DNA from: an uncultured Bacteroides sp.
GTDB taxonomy: Bacteria; Bacteroidota; Bacteroidia; Bacteroidales; Bacteroidaceae
Reading direction: 5' to 3'
Assembly: GCA_900551645.1 (NCBI GenBank)
Contig: URWP01000030.1
Span: 1 to 18,790 of the forward strand
Length of the DNA: 18,790 nucleotides
In this document: piece after piece, positions 1 through 9,049 of the stretch
Numbering within the stretch: the stretch's first letter is position 1
Layout of the letters: each line of letters starts with the position of its first letter
Made by a program: the position numbers and the translations under genes
Notes under the pieces: model-generated
What the model was told of the DNA's origin: nothing
Database searches by the model: none
The model's input: only the letters and a program-made list of their open reading frames with translations

Positions 1-3000
1 CGGACAATACCGGCAGGTAATGCTGTTCACCATCACTGACATCACCGGCTTCGGCCCAAATACGACATACCAGGACATCGTATTTATCAGAAACCTTATA
101 AGCAAAACGAACCGTACCACTGTTCCCTTCCGCAACCTCAAAGTCCTGTCCTTTACGGTAAACGACACGTCCGCTCACCGGATCGGACAATTCCATCCAG
201 GCTTTTCCTGCCACCGTTTCCATCGACAAATTCACCAACGAAGCGGAAAGTACCGCTTCATCACCTGTCCGGACATAGCGAGGCAGATTAGGCTGCACCA
301 TAAACTCCTTCACACTCCGTGTCTTCGCATCTATCAGACCGAAGTCCATCGATTTTGTATGGGCAAAACCCAGGAAGCGCCACTCTGTCAACCCCTCCGG
401 TACAGTAAAACGAATGGAAATCTGACCCAATGAATCAGTATACAAGTCCGGATAATAAAAGGCCGTTTCATCAGAAGGTGTACGCAATACGTCCACCGGT
501 GCTTCTGACTCCGCTGGAAGAGATTCCATTTCTATGTCTATGGCAGCCCCCGACTCTTCTTGCGTAATAATGGCTACAGCCTCGTCGCTTTGAGCTTTAC
601 TCCGCATAGCAGGAGCCGCAGCCGAATAAAGGACTTTCATTCCGTTCATCTGATACTGCCTCAAACCAAAAGCCGAAAAATCAATCAAACGGCTATATGT
701 ATCGGGAACCAACAGCTCATAGCCATTTCCAGCCACAACTGCCGGAAAACGGTCAGACAAATAAACACTTCTTCCGGCACTCGAAGTCATTACCTGCACA
801 AACGGAGTATACCGGTTGAAAGGCAGACTGAATTGCCATCCGTGTTGGTAAATCCGGTCCAACGAAGCATCGTACAGCGAAGCCAACAAATGGGCATCCA
901 CCGGTTTTCCGTTCGGGTCGGTTATCCGCAATGTCCAGGTTTCCTGATTTCCCGGTTCCAACCGGTCACGGAAAGTCTCCCATTTCAACACCAGACTTTT
1001 GTCCGGTTCCGGACGGGTAAGCCGTACCAGATGGCTATGCAAGTAGTCCTTCCGAAGAAAAGCGAAATTCACCGAAATACCATCACCATATTCTTCCCGA
1101 TATGGAAACGTAAACTTCTTTATTTCATGGTTGAGTATCAACCGACGGGATTCAATCCGGCGGTCTGCACGATATATATCCACAAACAGGTGTACACTAT
1201 CTTCGGCAGAACCGATATATACCGTAGCGGGATGTTCTGTAGTCAAACTCTCTCCGTCCTGATAAAACCAATCAGTCATCGGAACCGGCAACCGGGTATC
1301 ATCCAACGAGAACAAGACAAAATCCTGCTCATCCTGCGTCTTCCGATTCAGTTCATCTGTAACAGTCGCCACCATCCGGTAACGTCCGGCAGGTAATGCC
1401 CAGACTTCGGCCGGTACCCACGACTGCTGCGACATCACCTTTCCTGCGTAACAAAGTTTCCCTTGCTTCAAGTCCTCATCCAACGCATAAACCTGGTATT
1501 CAACCTCGACCTCAACCGGCTGCCGATTGAGATTCAAAGTCTGGAACTGGATTTTCAATTGCTTCTCGCGAGGTACCATCTCATCAAGTCCTTTAATGTC
1601 CAAGCCTATGGAATAATGGCCCACAGGTAAATCAGTACTTCCTTCCTGTGTTTCTCCCGAATTCTCGGTCACTTCAGCTACCACCTGATAATTGTAATAA
1701 TAAATCATATTTCCTTCCTTATCGGCATCCGCAGGCGGCTTCAACCAGACAGGAACCGTAAATTTTCCTTCTGCATCGGTCTGTAATACTCCGTTAACCA
1801 GTTCTTCCGAATCGAAAGTTCCTCTCCAGAACCAGTTTTTGGAACGTATCACCCGATAGCTGACTTTAGCCTCACGTACCGGAGCACCGGAAAAGAACCG
1901 GGCTTCTCCACTTATCTGCAGGCTGTCGCCTACCTGATAGGCAGCCTGATAAGGAGAAAGCTCTACACCGAATGTAGGTCGTTTGTATTCTTCTATCCGG
2001 AAAGACAGACTCGCTTCACCGGTTACAGTTGCCCGGAAAATTCCCGGAAGCAGGGTCATCGGCAGTGAAATATCGACGGTAAAGACACCATATTCATCTG
2101 TTCGTACAGAAACTTTTGCTACTTCTTTTCCTCCTCCATAAACGCTCAATTCACGGGTAACGGCAGGAATCACTTCCAAAGAATCGCCTAATTGCCGGTA
2201 AACAACTCCCGAAAGACGTAAAATCTGTCCCGGCCGATATAAAGAACGGTCGGAAAACAAAGCGACCCGTTGTTTCCATCCTGAATCTTCATCTTCGTGG
2301 AAGTTTCCACCATAAAGGGCAGATGCCCCGATAGCCATAAAATCATTGCCCGGAGTACGTACGTGCATGTATTTCAATGGACGATAGCCGGAACGAGTCG
2401 CCGCCAACGGAATCAATACCTTTCCTTCCGCATCGGTAGGATATACCTGCTCCTGCACGAACTGTCCGCTTTCACGGGTATAGGTCACTATCTCAGCATA
2501 AGGAATCGGAGAGCCGTTCAAACGGTCGACTGCAGTCACTTCGAATGTATGGGAATTGACAGGCATAGCCACCAACTGATAAGGAGAAACAAACAAAGAA
2601 GTATACGAAATACCTTTCTTATCTCCCTCCGGAATTAATTTCAACAGGTAAATACCGGCTTCTGGTACCTGATAAGTCAATACAGTATCGTGGGGAAGAT
2701 AATCGGTAGCCGGTGTCAATGTATATGTACAGCTTCCGGCCTTTTTCCCTTTCTGGCGAATCAGTTGTTCAGGCTGATCGGTATCTCCGGTAAAAGCAGT
2801 TGGTGAAATCTCCAACCGATACCACTCCAACGTAAATTTTTTCAAATTCTTGTAATGAACCGTCATTTTTACTTCATGCGACGGATATATCCATGGAATA
2901 TCTATGCTTAATCCCGAAGCTAAAACTTCATCAACTTGCTGCTGTAACGCTTCTCTCAAGTCTGACTTAGGATAAAGTTCCAAACCGATACGGACAGCTT

Positions 3001-3835
3001 CCAACTGCTTGGCAGGCTGCTGTTCCCGTTTATAGAAATAAGCTAATTTCAAATAGACATCTGCACAGGCTTCTTCCCCACGATAAGTTTCAGCCAATTC
3101 TGTCAGTTGACGGATAATTTCCTGATTCTCCAAACGGTATTGCATCACAAACATATTACCTGCCGAACGGGTCATCAAGTAGGCTGTCCGAGTAAGCAAC
3201 GCTGCATTCCGGTTCTTTCCGTCATAGAATGCCATCAGACGTTCGTACAATGCCAGGATTTCCGCCTGCACCTCAGTCTTCATCCGTAGACTCCAATTGT
3301 TAGACAAAGAAAAAATTGCTCTCCGAGCTAACAAATCGAACAGGTTATCATCGAAATAACGTTCACTGAAGGATTCAGAAACAGTCATGGGACGGAACTC
3401 CTTCGCCGGAGTTTTCCCCAACAACTCTTCTGCCACCAACGACTGACGAAAATAGTGGATTGCCTTCTCCCAATCCGGCTGCTGCTCCTCCAAAGCCATT
3501 GTCCCCAACAGGTTATTGAGTACTGCCTTTCCGACGGAATCAGTCTCTTCTGCCACCCATTTTTCCAAAGCCAAACGCTCCGCTTCCAAACTATCGGGCG
3601 TCAAGGCAATCCTGTACGAAGAACGCACCAGAAAGGCTTTCATCAACTGAGGCAGATTCCGTTCCTCCTTCGCTTTCCGGTAGATTCCATCCACCGATTC
3701 GATAACCGATTCTACCAGGTCTTTCTTCTGAAAGTCTTCTACCTGTTTCCACATCCTATCGTATTGCTGGGCACAAAGCCTGAAAGGGAAAAAACTTCCC
3801 AACAAGATTAATCCAATACACAATAATCTGCTCAT
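1..3835 (-). CDS. Alpha-2-macroglobulin family protein, N-terminal part (runs off the left edge)
   Basis: The frame stays open from an ATG at 3835 to the window edge, giving 1278 codons without a stop, so the C-terminus is missing. Residues 1-24 form a signal peptide ending LCA|QQ, which suggests signal peptidase I cleavage; the bases before the Cys do not make a good lipobox. Residues about 25-300 look helical and TPR-like. An MG2-type motif, DRSLYRPGQ, lies at 529-537, followed by several beta-rich segments. The A2M domain signature starts at 1123 (ETAFYYPDLYTDSLG) and continues with FTVPEGLTEWRF. Bacterial relatives are thought to trap proteases in the periplasm or at the outer membrane. 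The thioester motif (CxEQ) would lie beyond the edge, so it is unknown whether this is a thioester-type inhibitor. It lies downstream of the pepD terminator and so should have its own promoter in 3836-3934, which I cannot place. Family assignment is firm; function is inferred. Confidence 0.9.
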   Translation of the reverse strand, partial: MSRLLCIGLILLGSFFPFRLCAQQYDRMWKQVEDFQKKDLVESVIESVDGIYRKAKEERNLPQLMKAFLVRSSYRIALTPDSLEAERLALEKWVAEETDSVGKAVLNNLLGTMALEEQQPDWEKAIHYFRQSLVAEELLGKTPAKEFRPMTVSESFSERYFDDNLFDLLARRAIFSLSNNWSLRMKTEVQAEILALYERLMAFYDGKNRNAALLTRTAYLMTRSAGNMFVMQYRLENQEIIRQLTELAETYRGEEACADVYLKLAYFYKREQQPAKQLEAVRIGLELYPKSDLREALQQQVDEVLASGLSIDIPWIYPSHEVKMTVHYKNLKKFTLEWYRLEISPTAFTGDTDQPEQLIRQKGKKAGSCTYTLTPATDYLPHDTVLTYQVPEAGIYLLKLIPEGDKKGISYTSLFVSPYQLVAMPVNSHTFEVTAVDRLNGSPIPYAEIVTYTRESGQFVQEQVYPTDAEGKVLIPLAATRSGYRPLKYMHVRTPGNDFMAIGASALYGGNFHEDEDSGWKQRVALFSDRSLYRPGQILRLSGVVYRQLGDSLEVIPAVTRELSVYGGGKEVAKVSVRTDEYGVFTVDISLPMTLLPGIFRATVTGEASLSFRIEEYKRPTFGVELSPYQAAYQVGDSLQISGEARFFSGAPVREAKVSYRVIRSKNWFWRGTFDSEELVNGVLQTDAEGKFTVPVWLKPPADADKEGNMIYYYNYQVVAEVTENSGETQEGSTDLPVGHYSIGLDIKGLDEMVPREKQLKIQFQTLNLNRQPVEVEVEYQVYALDEDLKQGKLCYAGKVMSQQSWVPAEVWALPAGRYRMVATVTDELNRKTQDEQDFVLFSLDDTRLPVPMTDWFYQDGESLTTEHPATVYIGSAEDSVHLFVDIYRADRRIESRRLILNHEIKKFTFPYREEYGDGISVNFAFLRKDYLHSHLVRLTRPEPDKSLVLKWETFRDRLEPGNQETWTLRITDPNGKPVDAHLLASLYDASLDRIYQHGWQFSLPFNRYTPFVQVMTSSAGRSVYLSDRFPAVVAGNGYELLVPDTYSRLIDFSAFGLRQYQMNGMKVLYSAAAPAMRSKAQSDEAVAIITQEESGAAIDIEMESLPAESEAPVDVLRTPSDETAFYYPDLYTDSLGQISIRFTVPEGLTEWRFLGFAHTKSMDFGLIDAKTRSVKEFMVQPNLPRYVRTGDEAVLSASLVNLSMETVAGKAWMELSDPVSGRVVYRKGQDFEVAEGNSGTVRFAYKVSDKYDVLVCRIWAEAGDVSDGEQHYLPVLS

Positions 3836-3934
3836 AAGTCTATATTTTTGATGATAAATGACTTGTTTCTATAAAGTAAGGAAAAAACAGACAGATTACT
3901 GCACAGAATTGTATTAAAAGAAACAAACGGGTAT

Positions 3935-3971
3935 AAAAAAGGAACCGCCTCCTTTCGGAAACAGTTCCTTT
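3935..3971 (-). terminator. Intrinsic terminator after pepD
   Basis: Read on the minus strand, AAAGGAAC (3971-3964) pairs with GTTCCTTT (3945-3938) around an 18-nt loop. A run of six T follows directly (3940-3935). It starts about 40 bases after the pepD stop and separates that operon from the macroglobulin-like gene. Confidence 0.8.
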
Positions 3972-4012
3972 CAAAATTTATGAGAATTTCAGTTTATTAC
4001 AAAAACAGGCAA

Positions 4013-5470
4013 TTATTTTTCCGGTGTATTTGCCAGCGTAGCAATCAAGAAATCGTAGAACTTGGCTACTGACGGAATATGGCAACATTCACCCGGTGTA
4101 TGCGGATACTGTAATGTAGGACCGAACGAAATCATGTCGAGTCCCGGAATAACAGCTCCAATAATACCACATTCCAAACCGGCATGAATAACCTTCACTT
4201 CCGGTTCTGTTCCGAATTGTTCATGATAAGATTTCTTCATAGCATGCAGAATAGGAGAATTTACATTCGGTTCCCAACCTGAATAGCCACCAGAACGTTC
4301 AACATGCATACCAGCCATCGAGAAACAGCTTTCCAAAGCCGTATTGCGGTAATCTTTCATCGATTCACGTGCACTACGGGTAAGAATCTTGATTTCAGCC
4401 TTTCCACTACCGATTTCCACAATAGCCAGATTAGAAGAAGTCTCCACTGTGTCCGGAATGGTCGGGATGTAACGTTCTACTCCGTTCGGACATGCATAAA
4501 TAGCATCAACCAAATTATCACGGATTTCTTCCGGCACCATATAAGCGGGTAACTCTACCCGTTCGGCCTTAAACTCGATACCCTCTTCAATCGTATCAAA
4601 CTCTTCCTGCCATACCTGCTGGCATTCACCCACATATGCAATGACATCATCTACTTCTGTTTCAGGAACTGTAATGATAACTTCACATTCACGTGGAATA
4701 GCATTACGCATGTTTCCACCTACCCACGATACCAGGCAAGCCTCATCATACGCAATCACCTGATTCAAGAAACGAGCCATCAATTTATTGGCATTAGCGA
4801 AGCCACAACCAATCTGAATACCAGAATGTCCGCCATGCAACCCTTTCAGCGTCACTTTCAAAGCCACATCTGTCGGGTCTGTTTCCTCTTCCTTATATTG
4901 CAAGGTAGCCGTCAGATCCTCACCACCGGCACAACCGATATAGAGTTCACCTTCTTCTTCAGAATCCAGGTTCAACAGAATATCACCTTCGATAGTACCC
5001 GGTTTTAAGCCGAATGCTCCATACATACCTGTTTCTTCATCGGCAGTAATCAAACCTACCAATGGACCATGCTTCAAAGTCTTATCCTCCATCACAGCCA
5101 TAATAGCAGCTACACCCATACCGTTATCGGCACCCAATGTAGTACCTTTTGTTCTTACCCATTCCCCATCAACATAGGTCTGAATAGGATCTGTCTCAAA
5201 ATCATGACAAGTATCGTTATTCTTCTGCGGAACCATATCCATGTGTGCCTGCAGGATAACAGTCTTGCGGTTTTCCATCCCCGGAGTAGCCGGCTTACGG
5301 TAAATGATGTTTCCGGCCTCATCCTGAAATGATTCTACACCGGCATTTTTACCGAATTCCAGCAAGAATGCCTGTACCTTGGTCAGATGTCCTGACGGAC
5401 GAGGAATCTGAGTCAATGAATAGAAATGTTTCCACACATTCTGTGGAACTAAAGAAAGAAGTTCACTCAT
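4013..5470 (-). CDS. pepD: Aminoacyl-histidine dipeptidase PepD (M20 metallopeptidase)
   Basis: Cytosolic zinc dipeptidase that cleaves Xaa-His dipeptides such as carnosine. At 485 residues it has the usual PepD length and no signal peptide. All residues expected for the two-metal site are visible: His76 (QAHMDMV), Asp115 (GADNG), Glu146 (ADEET), Asp169 (LDSEEEGE) and His457 (PHTPGE). The catalytic Asp78 and general base Glu145 are also present; their spacing matches the characterised Vibrio PepD with a constant offset of four. The GLHGGHSG stretch is typical of the lid/dimerisation domain. The gene starts inside the stop of the upstream membrane-protein gene (ATGA, 5467-5470), so the two are probably translationally coupled. 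A strong terminator follows. Very secure call. Confidence 0.96.
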   Translation of the reverse strand: MSELLSLVPQNVWKHFYSLTQIPRPSGHLTKVQAFLLEFGKNAGVESFQDEAGNIIYRKPATPGMENRKTVILQAHMDMVPQKNNDTCHDFETDPIQTYVDGEWVRTKGTTLGADNGMGVAAIMAVMEDKTLKHGPLVGLITADEETGMYGAFGLKPGTIEGDILLNLDSEEEGELYIGCAGGEDLTATLQYKEEETDPTDVALKVTLKGLHGGHSGIQIGCGFANANKLMARFLNQVIAYDEACLVSWVGGNMRNAIPRECEVIITVPETEVDDVIAYVGECQQVWQEEFDTIEEGIEFKAERVELPAYMVPEEIRDNLVDAIYACPNGVERYIPTIPDTVETSSNLAIVEIGSGKAEIKILTRSARESMKDYRNTALESCFSMAGMHVERSGGYSGWEPNVNSPILHAMKKSYHEQFGTEPEVKVIHAGLECGIIGAVIPGLDMISFGPTLQYPHTPGECCHIPSVAKFYDFLIATLANTPEK

Positions 5471-6477
5471 AATTTTTTCTTTTTATTTGTAAGCGGCAAT
5501 GCCACTAATCCATAAATGCCTAACAAAATTAGCAAAAAGGTTTGAATTCCATGCACAAGCAGGGCAAATATTCCTGCATCTTCCCGATTTACTCCATACA
5601 TCATCATCATTGTTATGACAGCGAAATGCCACGGACCTGCTCCATTAGGAGTAGGAACCGCTACGGCAATACTACCTACCACAAACATGACCAGTGCAGG
5701 CATCCATCCTAAATCAGCCGAAAAATCAAAGCAGAAAAAAGTCACATAAAACTGAAAGAAATAGCAAGCCCAGATACCCACTGTATAAAATATGAACAGC
5801 GGCAGGTTCTTAACATGTTTCAATGACAAGCACCCTATCCAGATATTCTGCAGAATTCCACGTACTTTCGTAAAAAAAGTCAAGTGGCGCAACAGATAAA
5901 CAAGCAGAACAATAGCTGCTAGAATACAGGTTAACGTAATGTAAAAATTGGTAGAAGTAAACAATTCGGTAAAAAATCCGACGTTAGTACCAGTTCTTGC
6001 AAAGAAATCAGAAAATACACGCGACTGAAGCAATAGGGTCACCCCTGTAATAAGAACAACACATAAGGTATCAATCAGACGCTCGGTGACCACCGTTCCC
6101 AAAGACTTTGAAAAAGAAACCCCATCATACTTGGTAAGAATACCACAACGGGAAATCTCACCAACCCGAGGAATTACCAGATTAGCTGCATACGAGACAA
6201 AAACAGCATATACACTGTTTGACAATTTAGGATACTCTCCCAAAGGTGCCAATGTAAGATTCCATCGCCATCCTCTGAAAAGGTGTCCGAATACACCAAA
6301 TACCAACGAAAACAACATCCAGCCGTAATTCATACCGCCATCCAAGACCTGCCATACCCGCTGAAAATCAAAATCATGATAAATCCAGACTAGTATCATA
6401 ATTCCCAAAGCCAACGGAAATCCAATCTGCCAGACCTTACTCAATATTTTTTTTCTTTTAGTTCGTTCCAAAATCAA
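5467..6477 (-). CDS. Flippase-like integral membrane protein (lysylphosphatidylglycerol synthase TM domain / UPF0104 family)
   Basis: A 336-residue polytopic inner-membrane protein with about seven or eight hydrophobic segments (for example 18-34, 52-68, 133-150, 178-197, 226-247, 259-275, 303-328). It has a basic N-terminus (RTKRKK) and a lysine-rich C-terminus. Two family motifs are clear: NLVIPRVGEISR at 99-110, followed by the TERLID stretch near 131, and a PTPNGAGPW loop at about 275-283. This matches the membrane domain of MprF-type proteins (PF03706), but there is no C-terminal aminoacyl-transferase domain. Stand-alone members are proposed lipid or glycolipid translocases with undefined substrates, and I cannot name one here. 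It is the first gene of a two-gene operon with pepD (4-base overlap) and diverges from rsmA. Confidence 0.85.
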   Translation of the reverse strand: MILERTKRKKILSKVWQIGFPLALGIMILVWIYHDFDFQRVWQVLDGGMNYGWMLFSLVFGVFGHLFRGWRWNLTLAPLGEYPKLSNSVYAVFVSYAANLVIPRVGEISRCGILTKYDGVSFSKSLGTVVTERLIDTLCVVLITGVTLLLQSRVFSDFFARTGTNVGFFTELFTSTNFYITLTCILAAIVLLVYLLRHLTFFTKVRGILQNIWIGCLSLKHVKNLPLFIFYTVGIWACYFFQFYVTFFCFDFSADLGWMPALVMFVVGSIAVAVPTPNGAGPWHFAVITMMMMYGVNREDAGIFALLVHGIQTFLLILLGIYGLVALPLTNKKKKL

Positions 6478-6499
6478 TTAAAATATGAAGATTAATGCT

Positions 6500-6522
6500 T
6501 AACTTTGCACGTTGCAAAGATA
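6500..6522. promoter_or_regulatory. Divergent promoter region with -7-like boxes on both strands inside a palindrome
   Basis: The 92-bp spacer between the flippase-like gene and rsmA carries a perfect inverted repeat, CTTTGCA-cgt-TGCAAAG (6503-6519). The plus strand reads TAACTTTG at 6500-6507 and the minus strand reads TATCTTTG at 6522-6515. Both fit the Bacteroidota -7 consensus TAnnTTTG exactly. They face each other, so two bound polymerases would collide. I see no clear -33 TTTG at the usual spacing on either side, so promoter function is inferred from the -7 boxes and from the position. Confidence 0.55.
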
Positions 6523-6569
6523 ATTTTTTGCCAATAAAAAGCATTCAATAACCCGAAAATATTTACTGG

Positions 6570-7379
6570 ATGAAATTAGTCAGACCCAAAAAGTTTCTAG
6601 GACAGCACTTTCTAAAAGATTTGCAGGTAGCTCAAGACATAGCCGATACGGTAGATACATGTCCGGACATCCCTATTCTGGAAGTCGGACCGGGAATGGG
6701 TGTACTTACCCAATTTCTAATTCCGAAAGGCAGACCACTGAAAGTAGTAGAACTGGATTTCGAATCAGTTGCTTACCTGAAAGAGAATTTCGTTCAGTTG
6801 GGTGACAACATCATTGAACAGGACTTCCTGAAAATGGATTTGAGCCGCTTGTTCGACGGACAATCTTTTGTACTGACAGGCAACTATCCTTATAATATTT
6901 CCAGCCAGATATTTTTCAAAATGTTGGAGTACAAAGACCTCATCCCATGTTGTACTGGTATGATACAAAAAGAAGTAGCCGAACGGATTGCAGCCAAACC
7001 CGGAAACAAGACCTATGGCATTTTAAGTGTATTGATACAGGCCTGGTACCGGGTAGAATACCTCTTTACCGTACACGAACATGTATTCAACCCTCCCCCA
7101 AAAGTAAAAAGCGCGGTCATACGCATGACACGGAATGAGACCCAGAACTTAGGATGTAACGAAAAGCTGTTTAAACAGATTGTAAAAACAACTTTCAACC
7201 AACGACGGAAAACCCTACGGAATTCCATTTCTCCTATTCTAGACAAGAACAGTCCGCTAAGTGCCGACCCTTTATTCAACAAACGGCCAGAGCAACTCTC
7301 GGTAGAAGACTTTATTGAATTGACCAACCGAGTAGAACAGGCCTTGGCACAAAGCTACTGTGAGGTAAAACGGGAATAA
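6570..7379 (+). CDS. rsmA: 16S rRNA (adenine(1518)-N6/adenine(1519)-N6)-dimethyltransferase RsmA (KsgA)
   Basis: Dimethylates the two adjacent adenines in the 3' terminal helix of 16S rRNA, a late step in 30S maturation, using S-adenosylmethionine. The 269-residue length is normal. The N-terminus has the family signature KKFLGQHFLKD (7-17). The SAM-binding loop EVGPGMG is at 38-44, the acidic end of the next strand is at VELD (60-63), DFLKMD is at 85-90, and the catalytic motif NYPYN is at 105-109 (usually NLPYN). The C-terminal helical domain includes FNQRRKTLRNS. The start chosen is the first ATG after the divergent promoter; it has no clear Shine-Dalgarno sequence. mgtE follows after 43 bases with no terminator between, so the two are probably cotranscribed. 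Confidence 0.97.
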   Translation: MKLVRPKKFLGQHFLKDLQVAQDIADTVDTCPDIPILEVGPGMGVLTQFLIPKGRPLKVVELDFESVAYLKENFVQLGDNIIEQDFLKMDLSRLFDGQSFVLTGNYPYNISSQIFFKMLEYKDLIPCCTGMIQKEVAERIAAKPGNKTYGILSVLIQAWYRVEYLFTVHEHVFNPPPKVKSAVIRMTRNETQNLGCNEKLFKQIVKTTFNQRRKTLRNSISPILDKNSPLSADPLFNKRPEQLSVEDFIELTNRVEQALAQSYCEVKRE

Positions 7380-7422
7380 CTACTATACTTTAAACAAACT
7401 CTTCTAAATCTCATTTACCAGG

Positions 7423-8763
7423 ATGAACAACGACGAATTAAAGCATGTTTCCGAACTGATAGAAAGCAAAGAATCGGAACAACTGAAAGAATACTTAAGC
7501 GAACTACATCCTGCCGACATCGCTGAACTCTGCAACGAACTAGATGCAGAGGAAGCACGCTTCATCTACCTGTTGCTGGACAACGAAACCGCCGCCGATG
7601 TATTGATTGAAATGGACGAAGATGCCCGAAAACGTTTTCTGGAAATTCTTCCGTCTGAAACCATCGCCAAACGTTTCGTTGATTACATGGATTCGGACGA
7701 TGCCGTTGACATCATCCGTGAAATGGACGAAGACAAGCAGGAAGAAGTCCTTTCACACATCGAAGATATTGAACAAGCTGGTGACATTGTTGATCTGTTG
7801 AAATACGACGAAGATACTGCCGGTGGTTTGATGGGTACTGAAATGGTAGTAGTGAACGAGAACTGGAGTATGCCGGAATGCCTGCGCGAAATGCGGACGC
7901 AAGCAGAAGATATGGATGAAATTTATTACGTATATGTAGTAGACGATGATGAACGACTCCGTGGTGTATTCCCATTAAAGAAGATGATTTCAAGTCCATC
8001 TGTATCGAAGGTGAAACACGTCATGAAGAAAGACCCGGTTTCAGTTCACGTAGATACTCCTATTGAAGAAGTCGTACAGATAATCGAAAAATATAATCTG
8101 GTGGCTGTTCCTGTAATAGACAGTATCGGACGCCTGGTGGGCCGTATCACCGTAGACGATGTTATGGATGAAGTACGTGAACAGGCAGAACGTGACTACC
8201 AGTTGGCTTCCGGTTTGTCTCAGGATGTAGAATCGGATGATAATGTCTTCCGTCAGACTACAGCCCGTCTGCCCTGGTTGCTCATTGGTATGCTGGGCGG
8301 TATCGGAAATTCCATGATTTTAGGAAATTTCGATTCTACTTTTGCTGCTCATCCTGAAATGGCATTATACATACCACTTATCGGCGGTACCGGTGGAAAT
8401 GTAGGAACCCAATCCTCCGCTTTGGTTGTACAAGGTCTGGCCAACAGTTCCTTGAATGCCGAAAATACCCTGAAGCAGATTATGAAAGAATCGGTCGTTG
8501 CTCTCATCAACGCTACCATCATTTCAATGCTGGTATATATCTACAATTTTATCCGTTTCGGAGCCAGTGCTACAGTCAGCTATTCCGTATCCATCAGCCT
8601 GTTTGCTGTCGTGATGTTTGCTTCTATCTTCGGCACATTGGTTCCTATGACACTGGAGAAATTGAAAATAGACCCGGCTATCGCTACCGGTCCGTTCATA
8701 TCCATTACAAACGATATCATTGGCATGCTGCTCTATATGGGCATCACTGTCATGCTCTCCTGA
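7423..8763 (+). CDS. mgtE: Magnesium transporter MgtE
   Basis: Inner-membrane Mg2+ channel gated by cytosolic magnesium. Its 446 residues are close to the 450 of the structurally known Thermus protein. Order of domains: acidic helical MgtE_N domain (about 20-130, starting near LHPADIAELCNELD), paired CBS domains (about 135-255, with VAVPVIDSIGRLVGRITVDDVMDE as CBS2 read across 228-250), a connecting plug helix, then a five-helix membrane domain (about 283-446). The pore motif GGTGGNVGTQSS is at 321-332. Asp431, in SITNDIIG, matches the conserved pore aspartate of the family. It lies behind rsmA in one transcription unit and ends at a strong hairpin. No magnesium riboswitch is visible in the 43-base gap in front of it. 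Confidence 0.96.
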   Translation: MNNDELKHVSELIESKESEQLKEYLSELHPADIAELCNELDAEEARFIYLLLDNETAADVLIEMDEDARKRFLEILPSETIAKRFVDYMDSDDAVDIIREMDEDKQEEVLSHIEDIEQAGDIVDLLKYDEDTAGGLMGTEMVVVNENWSMPECLREMRTQAEDMDEIYYVYVVDDDERLRGVFPLKKMISSPSVSKVKHVMKKDPVSVHVDTPIEEVVQIIEKYNLVAVPVIDSIGRLVGRITVDDVMDEVREQAERDYQLASGLSQDVESDDNVFRQTTARLPWLLIGMLGGIGNSMILGNFDSTFAAHPEMALYIPLIGGTGGNVGTQSSALVVQGLANSSLNAENTLKQIMKESVVALINATIISMLVYIYNFIRFGASATVSYSVSISLFAVVMFASIFGTLVPMTLEKLKIDPAIATGPFISITNDIIGMLLYMGITVMLS

Positions 8764-8788
8764 TACACCATATTTATATATATGACCT

Positions 8789-8830
8789 GACCGCTGGAAA
8801 CCGAGACCTTCTTTTCCAGCGGTTTCTGTT
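8789..8830 (+). terminator. Intrinsic terminator after mgtE
   Basis: ACCGCTGGAAA (8790-8800) pairs perfectly with TTTCCAGCGGT (8813-8823), an 11-bp stem with a 12-nt loop. It is followed by the T-rich TTCTGTTT. It lies 26 bases after the mgtE stop and closes the rsmA-mgtE unit. Confidence 0.85.
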
Positions 8831-8965
8831 TCATTAATCTCCCCAATATCAATAACCATACAGATTTCCTCCATATCTGCAATGAAATTCTTTCACAGAA
8901 AAGACCTGCTTGAATAGCATTTCGTAAAAAAAGGGAAGAAAAACAGGGATAAGACTAAAAATAAC

Positions 8966-8998
8966 TTGCAAAAAAATATGAAAATCAGATTTAATTTG
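8966..8998 (+). promoter_or_regulatory. Possible promoter of the DUF349 gene
   Basis: A TTG at 8966-8968 could act as the -33 element. It is followed after 22 bases by TTAATTTG at 8991-8998, a one-mismatch fit to TAnnTTTG. A second imperfect -7-like stretch, TATTTTG, sits at 9001-9007. The 9050 start codon would then have a leader of about 45 bases. The spacing is slightly long, so this is tentative. Nothing else is recognisable in 8831-8960. Confidence 0.35.
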
Positions 8999-9049
8999 TT
9001 TATTTTGTAATGATACTTCAAGTAAGCATATACTTAAAATCTACACACG

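Noticed and set aside
560..1396. 278-codon plus-strand open frame opposite the macroglobulin-like gene
   Set aside because: It is antisense to a continuous 1278-codon frame with clear domains and shows no recognisable protein features.
7380..7422. Magnesium riboswitch ahead of mgtE
   Set aside because: Only 43 bases separate mgtE from rsmA, too short for known magnesium-sensing leaders, and no stem is visible.
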